Shown here piece by piece: positions 38,949-50,285 of a stretch of DNA of 64,000 nt. The notes beneath the pieces are model-generated. The model was not told where the DNA came from and did not search any database. It was given only the letters and a program-made list of their open reading frames with translations. Position 1 is the first letter of the stretch. Each line of letters opens with the position of its first letter. The DNA is taken from assembly GCF_910592395.1 (NCBI RefSeq), contig NC_088325.1, forward strand, positions 6,785,501 to 6,849,500, in the 5' to 3' direction. This stretch comes from Lineus longissimus (taxonomy: Eukaryota; Nemertea; Pilidiophora; Heteronemertea; Lineidae). The position numbers and the translations under genes are program-made.

Positions 38949-39218
38949 TTCCACCCCTGACCCCGGCCGTCAAAAATCCATCACCGATCAAAGTTGGAGA
39001 CACTGCAAAATTTACCTGCAATGCCGAAAATAAAAACGTCACGAAACCTGTCACGTACACGTGGACTAAAAATGGCACGAATGTGTCACCAGGGACAACT
39101 GAACCTGGTGCTCTGCTTTTTTCACCCGTCAAGAAGGCTGATGAGGGAAAATATGTCTGTGTTGCGAAAAATGATGCTGGCTCTAAGGCAAGCACTGAAG
39201 AGGATATCGTTGTATACT
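38949..39218 (+). CDS. Ig-superfamily gene, Ig exon B2
   Basis: A 270-bp phase-1 exon, nearly identical to B1 except for a one-codon deletion and changes around the KNGTNVSPGTTEP loop. Both cysteines and the YTWTKNG strand are kept. Confidence 0.87.
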
Positions 39219-40662
39219 GTGAGTATGATTCTTTATGTGTTTCTGTTTCTGTTTAAGCAAACCCATAATTAAGAGGTTTGTATAGCGCTTAATCCAGTTG
39301 CTCAAAGTTGCTCATATTTTCTCGCCAAGCTATCTGCCTGTACATGTACATTTATGATTGAAGCATTTAGAATGAAAGGCCCGACCTCCGCGCACAGGAC
39401 TGGCATTCATATTTCGCCACCAATGCTAGCTAGGCCATTTACTCCCAAGTGGAGAGAAAAAATCTCACTGGGTCTTGTGCCTTCTCAAGTGCACAAAGAA
39501 GAAGAAACAGTTCCTTTCCAGGGTCGAACCCACGACTTTATGAATATGAGCCTGGCGCTCAACCACCAGGCCACTGAACTCTCAACTTGATGGCTTAGGT
39601 AGCTTTAAGGAGTTTCCTATGTGTTCGTGGCCTTGCAACCCCAAACCGTAGTTCCTATTCATATTAACATATCATGCCCATGCCTTCAAATCTGTGTCAA
39701 ATGTTTGTCTTGACATGCTTGAGGCAGTTTTAAGCATTATTTTATGCAATTCTCGAGGAGCTTTGGTGGAAATGACGTTCCAATGGTTTTATAAAATGTC
39801 AGTATACCAGAGCGTGTGTGGTTTTATTGAAATCGGGGTGATGAGCAGGGACTATCATTCTGAAGACTGACCTTGGGTTTAATGTGGTCAACTTTTTGTC
39901 AAATTCAAACTTTTATAGGTAGGAATAAAATAAGCCGACTAACTCTTTTTCTGGTTTAGGAGTGCTTCCAGACAGAAAAACTATTTTGTGACAATTTACC
40001 TATAGTATGGGTATTTTTTTCTGCATGCTCAAGTGACCTTGACCTCGTCGTTTCGGCCCCCTGTCTCCAGTCAGGTTTTCGAAGGTACTGCCCAATCCTC
40101 ATCTGTCAAGTTAATGATGGGATGTCAACTGATATGTGTGTGACATTTGGATACAGGAGACAAATACCAGTCAATTGATATACATGTATATATAACACTT
40201 CTGGGTCGTTTTAATCAATGTTGATCTATCAGGATCAAAGTCTATTGCCTGGCCGAAGTTCGCTGGGGAATGCACCTCAGATTTTGGCTGAAAACTGTTA
40301 AGTAGTACCTCACACAGAACCTATCGGCAAACAACCAATAGATATGCTACATTGGAAAACTGGAAGTGGTCGGCCATGGCTCAAATCCGACTTCTTCTGT
40401 TGTTGGCTGTCCCAATGCACTTTAGTTGAAGGCCGGTGTAATTGCTTTAAATGTCCTTAAAGAGTAAGTAGGACAGAGTGTCATTGAGACAATGGATTCT
40501 TTTATGCAATTTCAATCTCTAATCCGTCTCCAAAACAATATGGAAGGACACTTTTTCCACTTTTAGGTTGGCATTGGAAACTGCTACACCGATGCGAGTG
40601 GTTTTGATCGGAGAAATTACACTGAGTCCGATTATATTCTATCATAAATTATTGATTATATA
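39219..40662. other. Intron, no recognised gene
   Basis: Contains a SINE remnant on the minus strand (about 39350-39600). Otherwise nothing recognised. Confidence 0.4.
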
Positions 40663-41025
40663 GGAGCTTCATAGCCTAGTGGTAAACACTGCTGACTACC
40701 ACGCAATAGGGCCCGGATTTGATCCCGGGGAGAACCCAGGATTGTGTTGGAGCTTCATAGCCTAGTGGTTTACATTGCTGGCTACCACGCAATAGGGCCC
40801 GCGTTTGATCCCGGGGAGAACCCAGGATTGTATTTCTGGATAAACCGGCCTGGCTTTCAAGGAACAAAAATTCCTGGCTCTTCATAACACTTGTCCGTGG
40901 TCCCTTAATTGTACCTGAGTGTCCTATACTGGGATCATATATACCATATAGCCGCCATACCCCGGCAAAAATCCAATAGGGTTACGACGCCGGTGGATGA
41001 TATGATGATATAATAATAATAAATT
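40663..41025 (+). mobile_element. Dimeric tRNA-derived SINE
   Basis: Two tRNA-like monomers of about 86 bp (40663-40748 and 40749-40835) each have an A box (TAGCCTAGTGG) and a B box (GTTTGATCCC or GATTTGATCCC). A tRNA-unrelated body and an ATAATAATA-type tail (about 41005-41030) follow. Confidence 0.68.
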
Positions 41026-41469
41026 CTATTTTCCCGTGTTTAGGTTTTTCATTATTTTCTATGAGTTTCACTGGCTTGAGATACCTCAGCTGGTCCACAA
41101 GAGAGATTCTTTCTGCAACATATAAAATTATTATTGACTTTGCCTTTAGTTTTCTCAACACTTAATCCAACTAACATGTCAAGTTATGGCCTTGAATATA
41201 GAGTACATTGAATGTCTCCTCTTTCTAACGTAAACTTCTCATTTATAGGTCGATTGACACTATGGATGACATTAAGGGATGACCTGCGTATTTTGTCGTG
41301 GGTTGAAACATGGATGAGGTGGTATTTGGTCGTACAGCTTCACATTATGCAGAGTAATAACTCCTGAGGGGGATATTTAAGGTTGAAGAGAGATTGGTGG
41401 GTTTAAGGTGTTATAACGCATAACTTGCTGAAATGGAATCAGCTTTTAAAAGCCTGTCTTGAATTTTAG

Positions 41470-41755
41470 ATGCCCCATCAGTTGCTTTGTTATTGAATAA
41501 AACAACTCGGTCTTATTCAACATCGGAAGGACATGGAAACGTTTACATGTGAAGCTATTGGCGGCATCCCTGTACCGCTGGTGAAACTAATACGCCAGGA
41601 GGGGACAACAAAAGAAATGCTGATTCAGCAAAATAATCGTGTTGTGATATTTCGACGGCAAATGATTTGACAGGACAACGAGATCAAATTCTACTGCGAG
41701 GCGACTGGACTAGGAATCCCCGAGTATGATTTGTCTTCGATTGTCACATACACCG
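41470..41755 (+). pseudogene. Degenerate Ig exon (C2)
   Basis: After a TTTTAG acceptor, an Ig-like domain begins (APSVALLLNKTTRSYSTSEG). The frame shifts near 41530 into TFTCEAIGGIPVP, stops at 41666-41670, and resumes in another frame as DNEIKFYCEATGLGIPEYDL. No good donor follows. It appears to be a third-cassette exon lost to mutation. Confidence 0.6.
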
Positions 41756-41924
41756 TGTGTTATAGACCAGGAGCCCGGGGGTTCAACCTAGCTAAAAAGT
41801 TAACCAATTTCTATGTGTGTCTACAGGCTGCTTAAGGGTAACTATCAAAGGATATGAACGTCTGCCGCGCTCGTTGTGGTGGGTGTGGTCAGGAGGGGAT
41901 AAATAATTGGACCCCCAAAATAGG

Positions 41925-42560
41925 CTCGACTAGTTCGTTTATTAACCGCACGAAACTTGCTGCAAAATGTTCAGCATATTCTCATGTCTCATGTACCTCC
42001 ACGAGACGTTCCTAATTATCCTACCCCTAAAGCTAAGCTAGACTAGCTCATTTACTAACCGCACAAAACATGTTGCAAAATGTCAAGTATATTCACATGT
42101 ATCAAGAATGACCATCGCCAGATATTTTCAGTGGTGGGGTACGCCCACCAGACATCCCTAATTGCACCACCCTTACCGAGGTAAGCTAGACAGGCCCATT
42201 TATAAACCGCACGAAACTTGTTGCAAAGTGTTTGGTATATTCACATTCAAGAATGACCATCGCCAGATATTTTCAGTGGTGGGGTACCCCTGAAAGCTAA
42301 GCCAGACTAGCTCATTTACTATAAATCGTACGAAACTTGTTGCAAAATATCCAGCATACTCACATGTATCAAGAATGACCATCGTCAGATATTTTGAGTG
42401 GTGGGGTATCCCCACCAGACGTCTTTATTTGCCCCATCCTTCTGAGCTATGAGCTGGACTAGCTTATGAACTAACCGCATGAAAATTGCTGCTACAAATT
42501 ATCAAAAACATACTCATATGAATCAAGAACAACCACCGTCAGACATTTTCGGCGGTGTCA
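41925..42560. repeat. Tandem satellite, five diverged units
   Basis: Units of about 115-150 bp marked by CTCATTTACTAACCGCACGA, TGTTGCAAAATG and CAGATATTTTCAGTGGTGGGG. An inverted copy occurs at about 49600-49850, on the other side of the LINE. Confidence 0.65.
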
Positions 42561-43593
42561 CACATCCCTTCAAAGTTGACTAATCAATAAAGTGTATCTC
42601 AACATATCCCAATGCGTCATAAATTACCAAGCTCGAACATCTGTAGGGGTAGGTGATCTACTCCTGCCATGCAGAAGGACATAGTGACAGTCATGGCAAA
42701 GAGACAGCGATGAGACAATTATTGTTGGGAACGAATGAGACCCCGACACTGCATCTCTTAGTGAACTTAGTTGTTCTGACGACGAACCCATGGACAAGAC
42801 TCTGATTCTGATCCTGAATAAGACAAATACTAGTCTTTTAGCTGTCCAGACAAAATGAACTTAGTTATTCTAACATTAACATTCTAACATGGTATCCGGG
42901 TAGTGCTCTGGAAAGTCCTGGTTTGCGCTGTTCAAGAACTTCGGCAATATATTGGTACGTTGATGTATCTCCGATTGTTTCCCAACCCACAATCCATAAT
43001 GATGGTCTTCCAAGATCGTAGTTCTTGATGTTGCTATCCTAGTGCACCAATTAATATAACCAAAACATCTGTGTCTGATGCCCTGACAATGATCTCACCT
43101 GCCGAAATGTTAGAAACATGAAATTCAATCAGTGTGTCGACCTCTTCGTGATCCTCTTGGAGATGTACTGGCTTGGTGACTTCTTCATCAGGGACATACC
43201 TTCAGCAATATCCCATCCAAATAAAGTCTTCTCAGCGAAGATATTGCAGTAATGATCTCGTCTCCATTCGCTCAGGAGGAGTTTCCCAAGTTTATTCTAG
43301 AACACTCCATATTAAAGAAGTTTTTCGCCATTTGCTCAGTCCCCCTGATGACGTATGTGTCTTCAACTGCACCTCGCATCTTCATCTATCTTCATTGGAG
43401 TTTCCAACATATTCATTCAAACAAATATACAGTATATATATATGGATATGTTTATTCGTATAAGATTACAAAATCAGATACACTTGATAACTGTGCAGTG
43501 CTTAGATTACATGGTGCAAAAATTTACAATTCAACTGACAAGTGTTACATTTTGTGTCTTCTCCGCTGGCAAATAAATATCACATGAGTCCAG
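42561..43593. other. No recognised gene
   Basis: Frames here are short and overlapping. A (TATA)-rich microsatellite lies at 43425-43445. Nothing else supported. Confidence 0.35.
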
Positions 43594-43600
43594 GTTACAG

Positions 43601-44044
43601 CTATGAAACGCAAAGAAATTCTATCATATCTGAAATCTCGTCCTTGGATAATAAGGGGTGTCCATAGTCTCGCATGGAAATTAACTCTCTAACTTGAGCA
43701 CCAATTAATACATTGCCGTCATTTTCAGCGTCATTTAAAAGTCCAATGCTGATGCCAGCCCTAACTAGCTCAAATTTGGACTTATTGGCAACCCTACTGA
43801 TGTAATTTAAACTATTGCTGAGAGGCGAGCCACTCCCATTTACCATCAATTTCGAACAGAGTTCAACGTACATGTTATGTGAAGCATAGATTGTCCTGAT
43901 GAAGTTCAGTGTTCGCTTTATGATTACAGTTTTTACATCGAGATCGTCAATTATATTGGGAATAAGGCAGTTGTGAGTTCTGTACGGGCAACCCATGATA
44001 CGTCGGATACATTTTCTCCACGCGATATAGAATGAGTCGACCAC
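43601..44044 (-). pseudogene. LINE ORF2 C-terminal segment
   Basis: Encodes the region after the polymerase (AWRKCIRRIMGCPYRTHN and following), a pattern seen in the C-terminal thumb/tail of APE-type LINEs. Confidence 0.6.
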
Positions 44045-44362
44045 TGCGGGCTTGGACTAGTCCCACATTTGGCATCCGTAAAGTGACATACAACAAGTCT
44101 TGAACAGTGCATACTTGACATCAGTGCTGGCATGATAAAACTGACAAAGAAGAAGATTGGTCCTAGCGTACAGGTCATTGATACTAGACTGTATTCGAAC
44201 CCGGCCGGAATCCGGTCCAAACGGAATTCCCAAGTGTAGCTCACTGTTGTTGGGTGTTAAAACAACACCACTGAAAAATACCGTAATATGTCCAACATTC
44301 TGAAGGCAGAACACCAACAGCTTACTTTTAGCGGCATTGAACTTTATCTTGTATTCAACTGC

Positions 44363-44918
44363 TCACTCATTACAGATTCCTAGTAATTCATTCAGCGCAA
44401 ATAGTGCTGGTGCAAGAATAATTATATCGTCGGCGTAAGCTAATGCTGCAAGGGGGATATTCCCGATCCGACAGCCGAACTTCGATTTACCCAGGTTATC
44501 AACGAGTTTTCCAATGTAGAGATTAAAGAGAATCGGGGACAGGACCCCACCCTGTTTAACCCCATTGGAGACAGTGAAAGGAATCGATGTATACCAATCC
44601 CACCTGACACTCATTTTCTGAATACTGTATAGTGTCGCCAGAAAGCGAGCTATAAGGGGACACAAACCTTTGTTAAGAAGAAGTCTAAATAGTTTGATGA
44701 AATGTACACTGTCGAAAGCCTTACTAGCGTCCAGCATTACACAGTAGACGGGGGTGTCATTATTGTTGTAGTGACGTATTACTTCTTCAACAACGAAACT
44801 GCAGGAGGTTGTTGAAACACCTTTCTTGAATCCGAACTTGGCATCAGAGCACCGTATTTGTCCAAGATGACATAATCAAGAATATTTCCTATGATACTAC
44901 TGAGAGCGATACCTCGGT
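44363..44918 (-). pseudogene. LINE ORF2 reverse-transcriptase palm
   Basis: Carries DNYRGIALSSIIGNILDYVI, MLDASKAFDSVHF, SNGVKQGGVLSPILFNLYI and ALAYADDIIILAP, the last holding the catalytic YADD box. A frameshift near 44830 separates the first motif from the rest. The 5' part continues beyond the inserted transposon at 45675. Confidence 0.75.
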
Positions 44919-44927
44919 AGTTATCAG

Positions 44928-45665
44928 GGCTTACTGGACTTTGCGCAATATTTCGCCAAAAAAGTATTCTACGCAACGGTCCCTAGGTGACATTTTCTAT
45001 TCATAATACACAGCCTGTCCATCCCAGATCGTGGTTACATGGGGAGTAATCGTTGTAAAATTAGGCCAGACGCAAAGACAGTTAACCCGGGTACCACTAT
45101 GTTTACGATGCGAACAAGCCGTGTAAGTCATTATCAGCATTTTTTTCATTGAACATTTGCGGGTACAGCGCCACAGGGAGCAGCATTGAACGGTAAACAG
45201 GTTCACATCATATTCAGACAACGACTTGTAACGGCTATACAGGAAACGATTCGTATCAAAAACCGACGATCACAACTATTCGCTTGCTGAGAGTATACAT
45301 TACGCGCATACATTACATTCTGACATTTGAGCTTCCAAGCTTTGAGAAATAACAGGTCATGTGCGAATTTGGCATGTAATTTTGGTAATTTACGTGAGTA
45401 CATTTTCAACCCCGAAAAGTGTGAAGTGAAGTTATGCTTTCATTTGGACCACAAAACTTAGGCTCCTAAACTGAAACGTCGTCATCGTTTTCTTCTAATG
45501 GAAAGGAAATTCATGATTTTATTTTTAAAAACACGTATTCATAATGGAAAACACATATATACTGGTGACTGACACCATGTATCGAACTTGACGTACCGGG
45601 GTAAAACATAATGGTCGCTCCCCCATTTCGCTCGTTTCGTTGCGTTGCGCAAAGTCCAGTAAGCC
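44928..45665. mobile_element. 738-bp DNA transposon inside the LINE, 9-bp target duplication
   Basis: Perfect 21-bp inverted ends (GGCTTACTGGACTTTGCGCA plus A). AGTTATCAG is duplicated at 44919-44927 and 45666-45674. Removing the insert rejoins the LINE coding sequence in frame. Nine-base duplications suggest a Mutator-like non-autonomous element. Confidence 0.8.
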
Positions 45666-45674
45666 AGTTATCAG

Positions 45675-46923
45675 AACCATTAAGCGACTTCCTTGTATTC
45701 TTAGGAATAGGTACAATGACTGATTGTGAAAAAGCCCCGGGACAGAAACCATGTGACACCATAGCATTCAATAAAAAAGACAGATAAACGCCTAGCTTGT
45801 GGCTTGCATGAATGAAATGGTTGGATGATAAACCAGCGGTACTGTCCTGCTTGCCATTCTTAAGTTTTCCCATTCCTGCCATCACATTATCTATTGAGAT
45901 GCTGTGTCCCCCCTCACAATCACGGCCACAACATTCATCGGTAACCTTCTCCAGAATATCATTAAACAGCTGATGCAATTCGATTTCATTGTATGATACA
46001 GAGTTGTACAAAGTTCGAAATTTATCCGCAAACAAATCACCAATTTCCGCCCGACCGGATCTAGCATCAACAGTAATCGGACTTTCTTTGTTTTTACCCT
46101 TAACCTTTTTAACCTCTTTCCAGAAGTCATCAGTCTTTTTGCCATGAAGAGAAGTTGCCAGAGTGTTTGCTGAGGTTTGATCCCTATTCTTTTTCACATT
46201 CTTGACAGCTAAGTGATATCTTGCCCGCGTTTGTCTCATTATATCAGCCACAACGCCATTTCTAGGGCTTCCATTGTCCCTCCAAATGTTATGCCAGAAA
46301 ATTGATGTGTTCCTTAATTCCCTCACATTGTCATTCCACCCAGCAATACCCATAGCCACCTCATCCGAGCGATTGACACTTGGTATACTATCTGAACCCG
46401 CCTTCAAACAGGCACTTATGATACTGTCATGGAATATCTCTATGTCAGTTCGATGGTCATCACAGGTACACAGAAAGTCATTGCTAAAAATTGCATCGAA
46501 CGGAATGTTAATGTCATCAACGAAACTATCCAGTTTATCTCTGTACTCATTCAGAGTCTGAGGTGTAGCTTTATCCCAACACAGGCTTTGAAAAGGGATA
46601 GGCTGTTCAACCGCCACCGCATTTGAGGTTGTTATTTCTATTGAGATTTGCAGACTTGAATGATCTGAGAGATTTGCGCCACTATGATTAACTCTATACT
46701 CCTTTATAGCCGCAAACACATTCTCAGAAACAATGAAATTGTCTAATGTAGACCGGGAACCTGTGATTTTGCATTCAAACGTGAAATCAACCTCATACTT
46801 TTCATGCGTCAGCCCACAGTGTAGTGATTCGAAGTTAATGAAATGCTGCAGGGCGAGAGTTTCTCCAGATCTAGTCCTACCAAAGTCAGTATTATAATCA
46901 CCACCGATACAAATATAATCCAT
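45675..46923 (-). pseudogene. LINE ORF2, endonuclease C-terminal part and linker
   Basis: The minus strand opens with ICIGGDYNTDFG and later has LSDHSSLQI, the catalytic Asp and His regions of an AP-type endonuclease. The linker to the reverse transcriptase follows (VKKVKGKNKESP, GMGKLKNGKQDSTAGLSS). It joins the palm fragment across the inserted transposon. Confidence 0.75.
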
Positions 46924-46971
46924 ATCTGAGGAAGCACATATTCTTCAAATTTCATCAAGTACATCACTAAA

Positions 46972-47469
46972 TTAAGGAACGTTTTCTGCACTGTCGGTTG
47001 GCATGTAAACATTTATGAACAGAAAGCCATAGTTGTCAAATTTAACGGATACCGCACATAAGCGATGGGACTCGCATTCAATAGGATTAACTGATGCAGC
47101 AATACCTCTCTTCCAAATAAAAGCACAGCCCCCATAAGGTCTCCCCCGTAATAATGTTTTGCCATCCATCGCAGATGTGCCATACACACGCACTTGACAA
47201 CCAAGCTTGACAAGACTATTTTTGAAGTCTGGGAATTGATCTTGGCAAAGCCAATGCTCCTGTAGATAAAGAAAGTCAGAACTTTCAAGAATATCGCGTA
47301 TGTGTTCTTTACGACCAGCGCCAAGGCCGTTACTATTGTATGTTGGCAGTTCACATGTTTGTTGACATCGAACACGGTTAACATGCGCCACACTGTTGTC
47401 CTTACGTGAAGACAAGTTCTGAACACTAGCACACATAACAACAAGTAGTACAATAAGGCGTATTCGCAT
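46972..47469 (-). pseudogene. LINE ORF2, endonuclease N-terminal part
   Basis: Encodes YNSNGLGAGRKEHIRDILES, then FLYLQEHWL and a GGCAFIWKRGI segment typical of AP-type endonucleases. A frameshift/stop at about 46925-46970 separates it from the rest. Confidence 0.7.
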
Positions 47470-47481
47470 GAACTTGATTGC

Positions 47482-48321
47482 TTAGGTAGTGGACTCCCCA
47501 CCGCGCGGAGTGACATATTTCCTAATTCTTACACCTTCTGGCCACAACTCAGTGTCAAACAGGTCCTTGTATTGATTGACAGCTACCGTTAGTTTGTACG
47601 ACTTATATTTCGATTCTGCGTGAGAAACCTGTTGTAGTTCTCTGACCACAATGTTATTATCTTCGATATACTTTTTCATGTCACTAAGATGTGGATCACC
47701 AGCAACGCGGCAAATGAATAAATGACAACTGGGAGCTGGAGCTCCCTTGAAGGCCACGCTGTCTTGGCGTTTGGCCTTCCCCTCTATGACTTTCTTCCTC
47801 TTGGTCTCAGCTCGTCGCTCCTTACGCTGATGATAGCTAGACTGACGGAAGCCATCATCACTTTGATATGTTCTCTCACTACATCCACTCAGGCGATCTA
47901 GTGAAATGTTACTGCCACCATGAGTATCGATCAGTTTCGATACCGCCGGTGGTTTGAGTGACTGTCGCGTTGGGAATGGTCCGGGTCGACGCCCCCTCCC
48001 GCTGGCCACTCCACGCCGATCAGGTCGAGGTGAAATACCCCGGCATCCTGCAAGGACACTAGCAAATGAGCGTGGTTGTTCACTTTCATTTTTCGAACCC
48101 GACTCAGATACCTTTTGAGATGCTGGCCATACAGACTCGAATGACTCAACGTTCATATCGTCCCAGTTCGCAGTATCATCGTTGCCCTTTGATACCCCCT
48201 TGCTTTTAAGGGCGCCGATCGACTCCTTCAGGACACGATTTTCTTTCATTAGCATATCGACACATTCCTGAATACTTTTCGTTTTCTCCTCCACATCAGC
48301 CATGCGATAGGCGATCGTCAT
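47482..48321 (-). pseudogene. LINE ORF1, RRM-like part
   Basis: Starts with a short coiled coil (KTKSIQECVDMLMKENRVLK), then a basic region (GRGRRPGPFP; KERRAETKRKK). It ends in an RRM-like fold (HLFICRVAGDPHLSDMKKYI to FDTELWPEGVRIRKYV), as in CR1-like ORF1 proteins. The preceding part is in another frame (48334-48795). Confidence 0.65.
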
Positions 48322-48333
48322 ATAACTGATATC

Positions 48334-48795
48334 CTACGGGTGAATCTTTGGCAGGGCACCCAGCTGCATTGCTGTAACCACTATATTCGGCATGGCACCA
48401 GCGGCATCGAGCTTTCCCATCGCCTCCATGATATCACCGATATGGACCTCCTCTGCAGTTCTAGTGGCAGATGACTGGCGACTCTTTTTGATACCGATTA
48501 TATCCTTGCCAGCTGCTTCCCACAAGAGGTCCTTCGCTTTCGTAACATCATCTCCCGTGAAGTTCTGGACAGCCACCTTTTTGATATTGCTCCGTGAGGC
48601 TGATTGCATCGTGTATGCAAGATATGCTAGTAGGGCACTGTCTACTACATGAACTCCACCCTTCTGGGATGCGGTATTTTCAGGAGTATCTGCAATCGTC
48701 TGAGCATCGGAAATTTCAGCCTCACCATCGGCATTGACAAGGTCTCTTCGGGTCGTTTTTAAATCTGGACTTCCTATTAGGCTTAAAGCCCTCAT
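48334..48795 (-). pseudogene. LINE ORF1, N-terminal part
   Basis: A 153-codon frame ending 12 bp before the RRM-containing frame. It probably belongs to the same ORF1, separated by a stop or frameshift. No recognised domain. Confidence 0.5.
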
Positions 48796-48830
48796 GTGGC
48801 GAACGTTGATCGCATTTACACTTTTCCCAA

Positions 48831-50085
48831 GCTAGTCTGGGCGTTCAAGAGAAATGTTCAGCAATGGTCTTTGAGGCCATTGAAGCTTGACGAAAGTTCG
48901 GCTGTGCTCGTTGCCCACTGCTAATGAACATACATATGTACACGTACATGTATGTTCACACTTAGGACAGTCTTTCAGCAACAAACCACAACGGTTTTTG
49001 CAAGAAGTAGGAATAAAACCTTCTTCAACCAACAATCACTGGATACTCTCTCCTCAGCTCTATCTTACTAATGTCTTTTCATCGTCGAACGATAGTTATT
49101 AACTATGAAAAAAACGTGATTTTGTCGGAGCAGAAAAATTAGATTCCCTTCACACTCGTGACGTCATATCAACCCAATATGAACCTCTTAAGCCACCCCG
49201 CCCCCTCCCCCGCCCCAGAACACCGACTTGAAATAATTGTCCTGGAAATTGATGAATAGAATGCACCAGATTTAGTTCATGACTTGACTGAATGCATAGA
49301 AAGGCGTGGATATGAGTGCAGTTTCTCGGAATCTCGGAGTCAGTGATGGGTTCAGTCTGCATGGACTATACGGACAAAAACATCAATCTTTTCAGCATTA
49401 GTCTTTGCCATCTGCAAGGCAGGTGACTTTGCTTTCCTCGTTTTCGTTTTCTGAAGCAAAGTTTTGCACTTTTGTACGTTTCACTCTTTCCAGGCTCCCA
49501 TTAAAGTTCAATTGTGCAAAGTTTTGATAGAAAAGACACTTAACCTGTGTCCAATAAACTTCTCAGTTGTCATCGATAATCGTTCGCGCGGGTCGAAGGG
49601 GGGGGGGTTGATAATATGCGTCTGGTGGGGGTAACCCACCACACAAAAGGTCTGGCATTGGTTTTTCTTGAAACGTGAGGATATGCTGAACATTTTCCTA
49701 CACGTTTCGTGCGGTTAGTGAATGAGCTAGCCCAGCTTAGCTTATGGGGTGGGGCCATTAGGGATGTCTTGCGGGGGAAAACCCCACCACCCAAAATGTC
49801 TGGCGATGGTCATTCTTGATACATGTGAATATGCTGAACATTTCTATTATGTAGAATTCTCATCGGTTGTTTTGATAGAGATAGAAATGTCTTTCCTGAT
49901 TGGTTGCATGGTCTTATGATAATGATAATCAATCATTTAACTGCTATTTTCCAAGGAACGTTATTTTGCTCCAATCGTTTCGTATTATTGTTTTCAACAG
50001 AAACTCCAACAGTAACTGAAAGTGATAGTAGGCCGGTAGGAAAGCCAAAAGTGACTTAGCTAGGAGTCGAAAACATGCCTAACAG
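48831..50085. other. Intron with satellite copies, no gene
   Basis: Includes an inverted partial copy (about 49600-49850) of the satellite at 41925-42560 and a short poly-G run near 49600. No supported gene. Confidence 0.4.
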
Positions 50086-50089
50086 CAAG

Positions 50090-50285
50090 TGTGACGGTGG
50101 TATTTCCCCCTTATTAACTAAACATCTCTGGCTCGTGGGGGATGCGCAGATGTATGATGCAGATGTAGCGAGTTGAGTAGTCCCGCTTCCATTTTCTGTT
50201 CCAATTATCTCTAATAAACGTTGTGAAACGGAACACCCTGATGTTCGTGTTGCATTGCTACCGGGAGGACAACACGGGTGTCACA
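50090..50285 (+). repeat. 5' LTR
   Basis: 196 bp, TGTGAC to GTCACA. It contains AATAAACG, possibly a polyadenylation signal, as does the 3' LTR. Confidence 0.82.

Larger units (their letters stand above)
43594..48830 (-). mobile_element. Degenerate APE-type LINE retrotransposon
   Basis: Minus-strand element with ORF1 pieces (47482-48795), an AP-type endonuclease (about 46600-47469), a linker and reverse transcriptase (about 44363-46500), and a C-terminal tail (43601-44044). Several frameshifts and stops break ORF2. A 738-bp DNA transposon interrupts it at 44928-45665. Confidence 0.75.
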
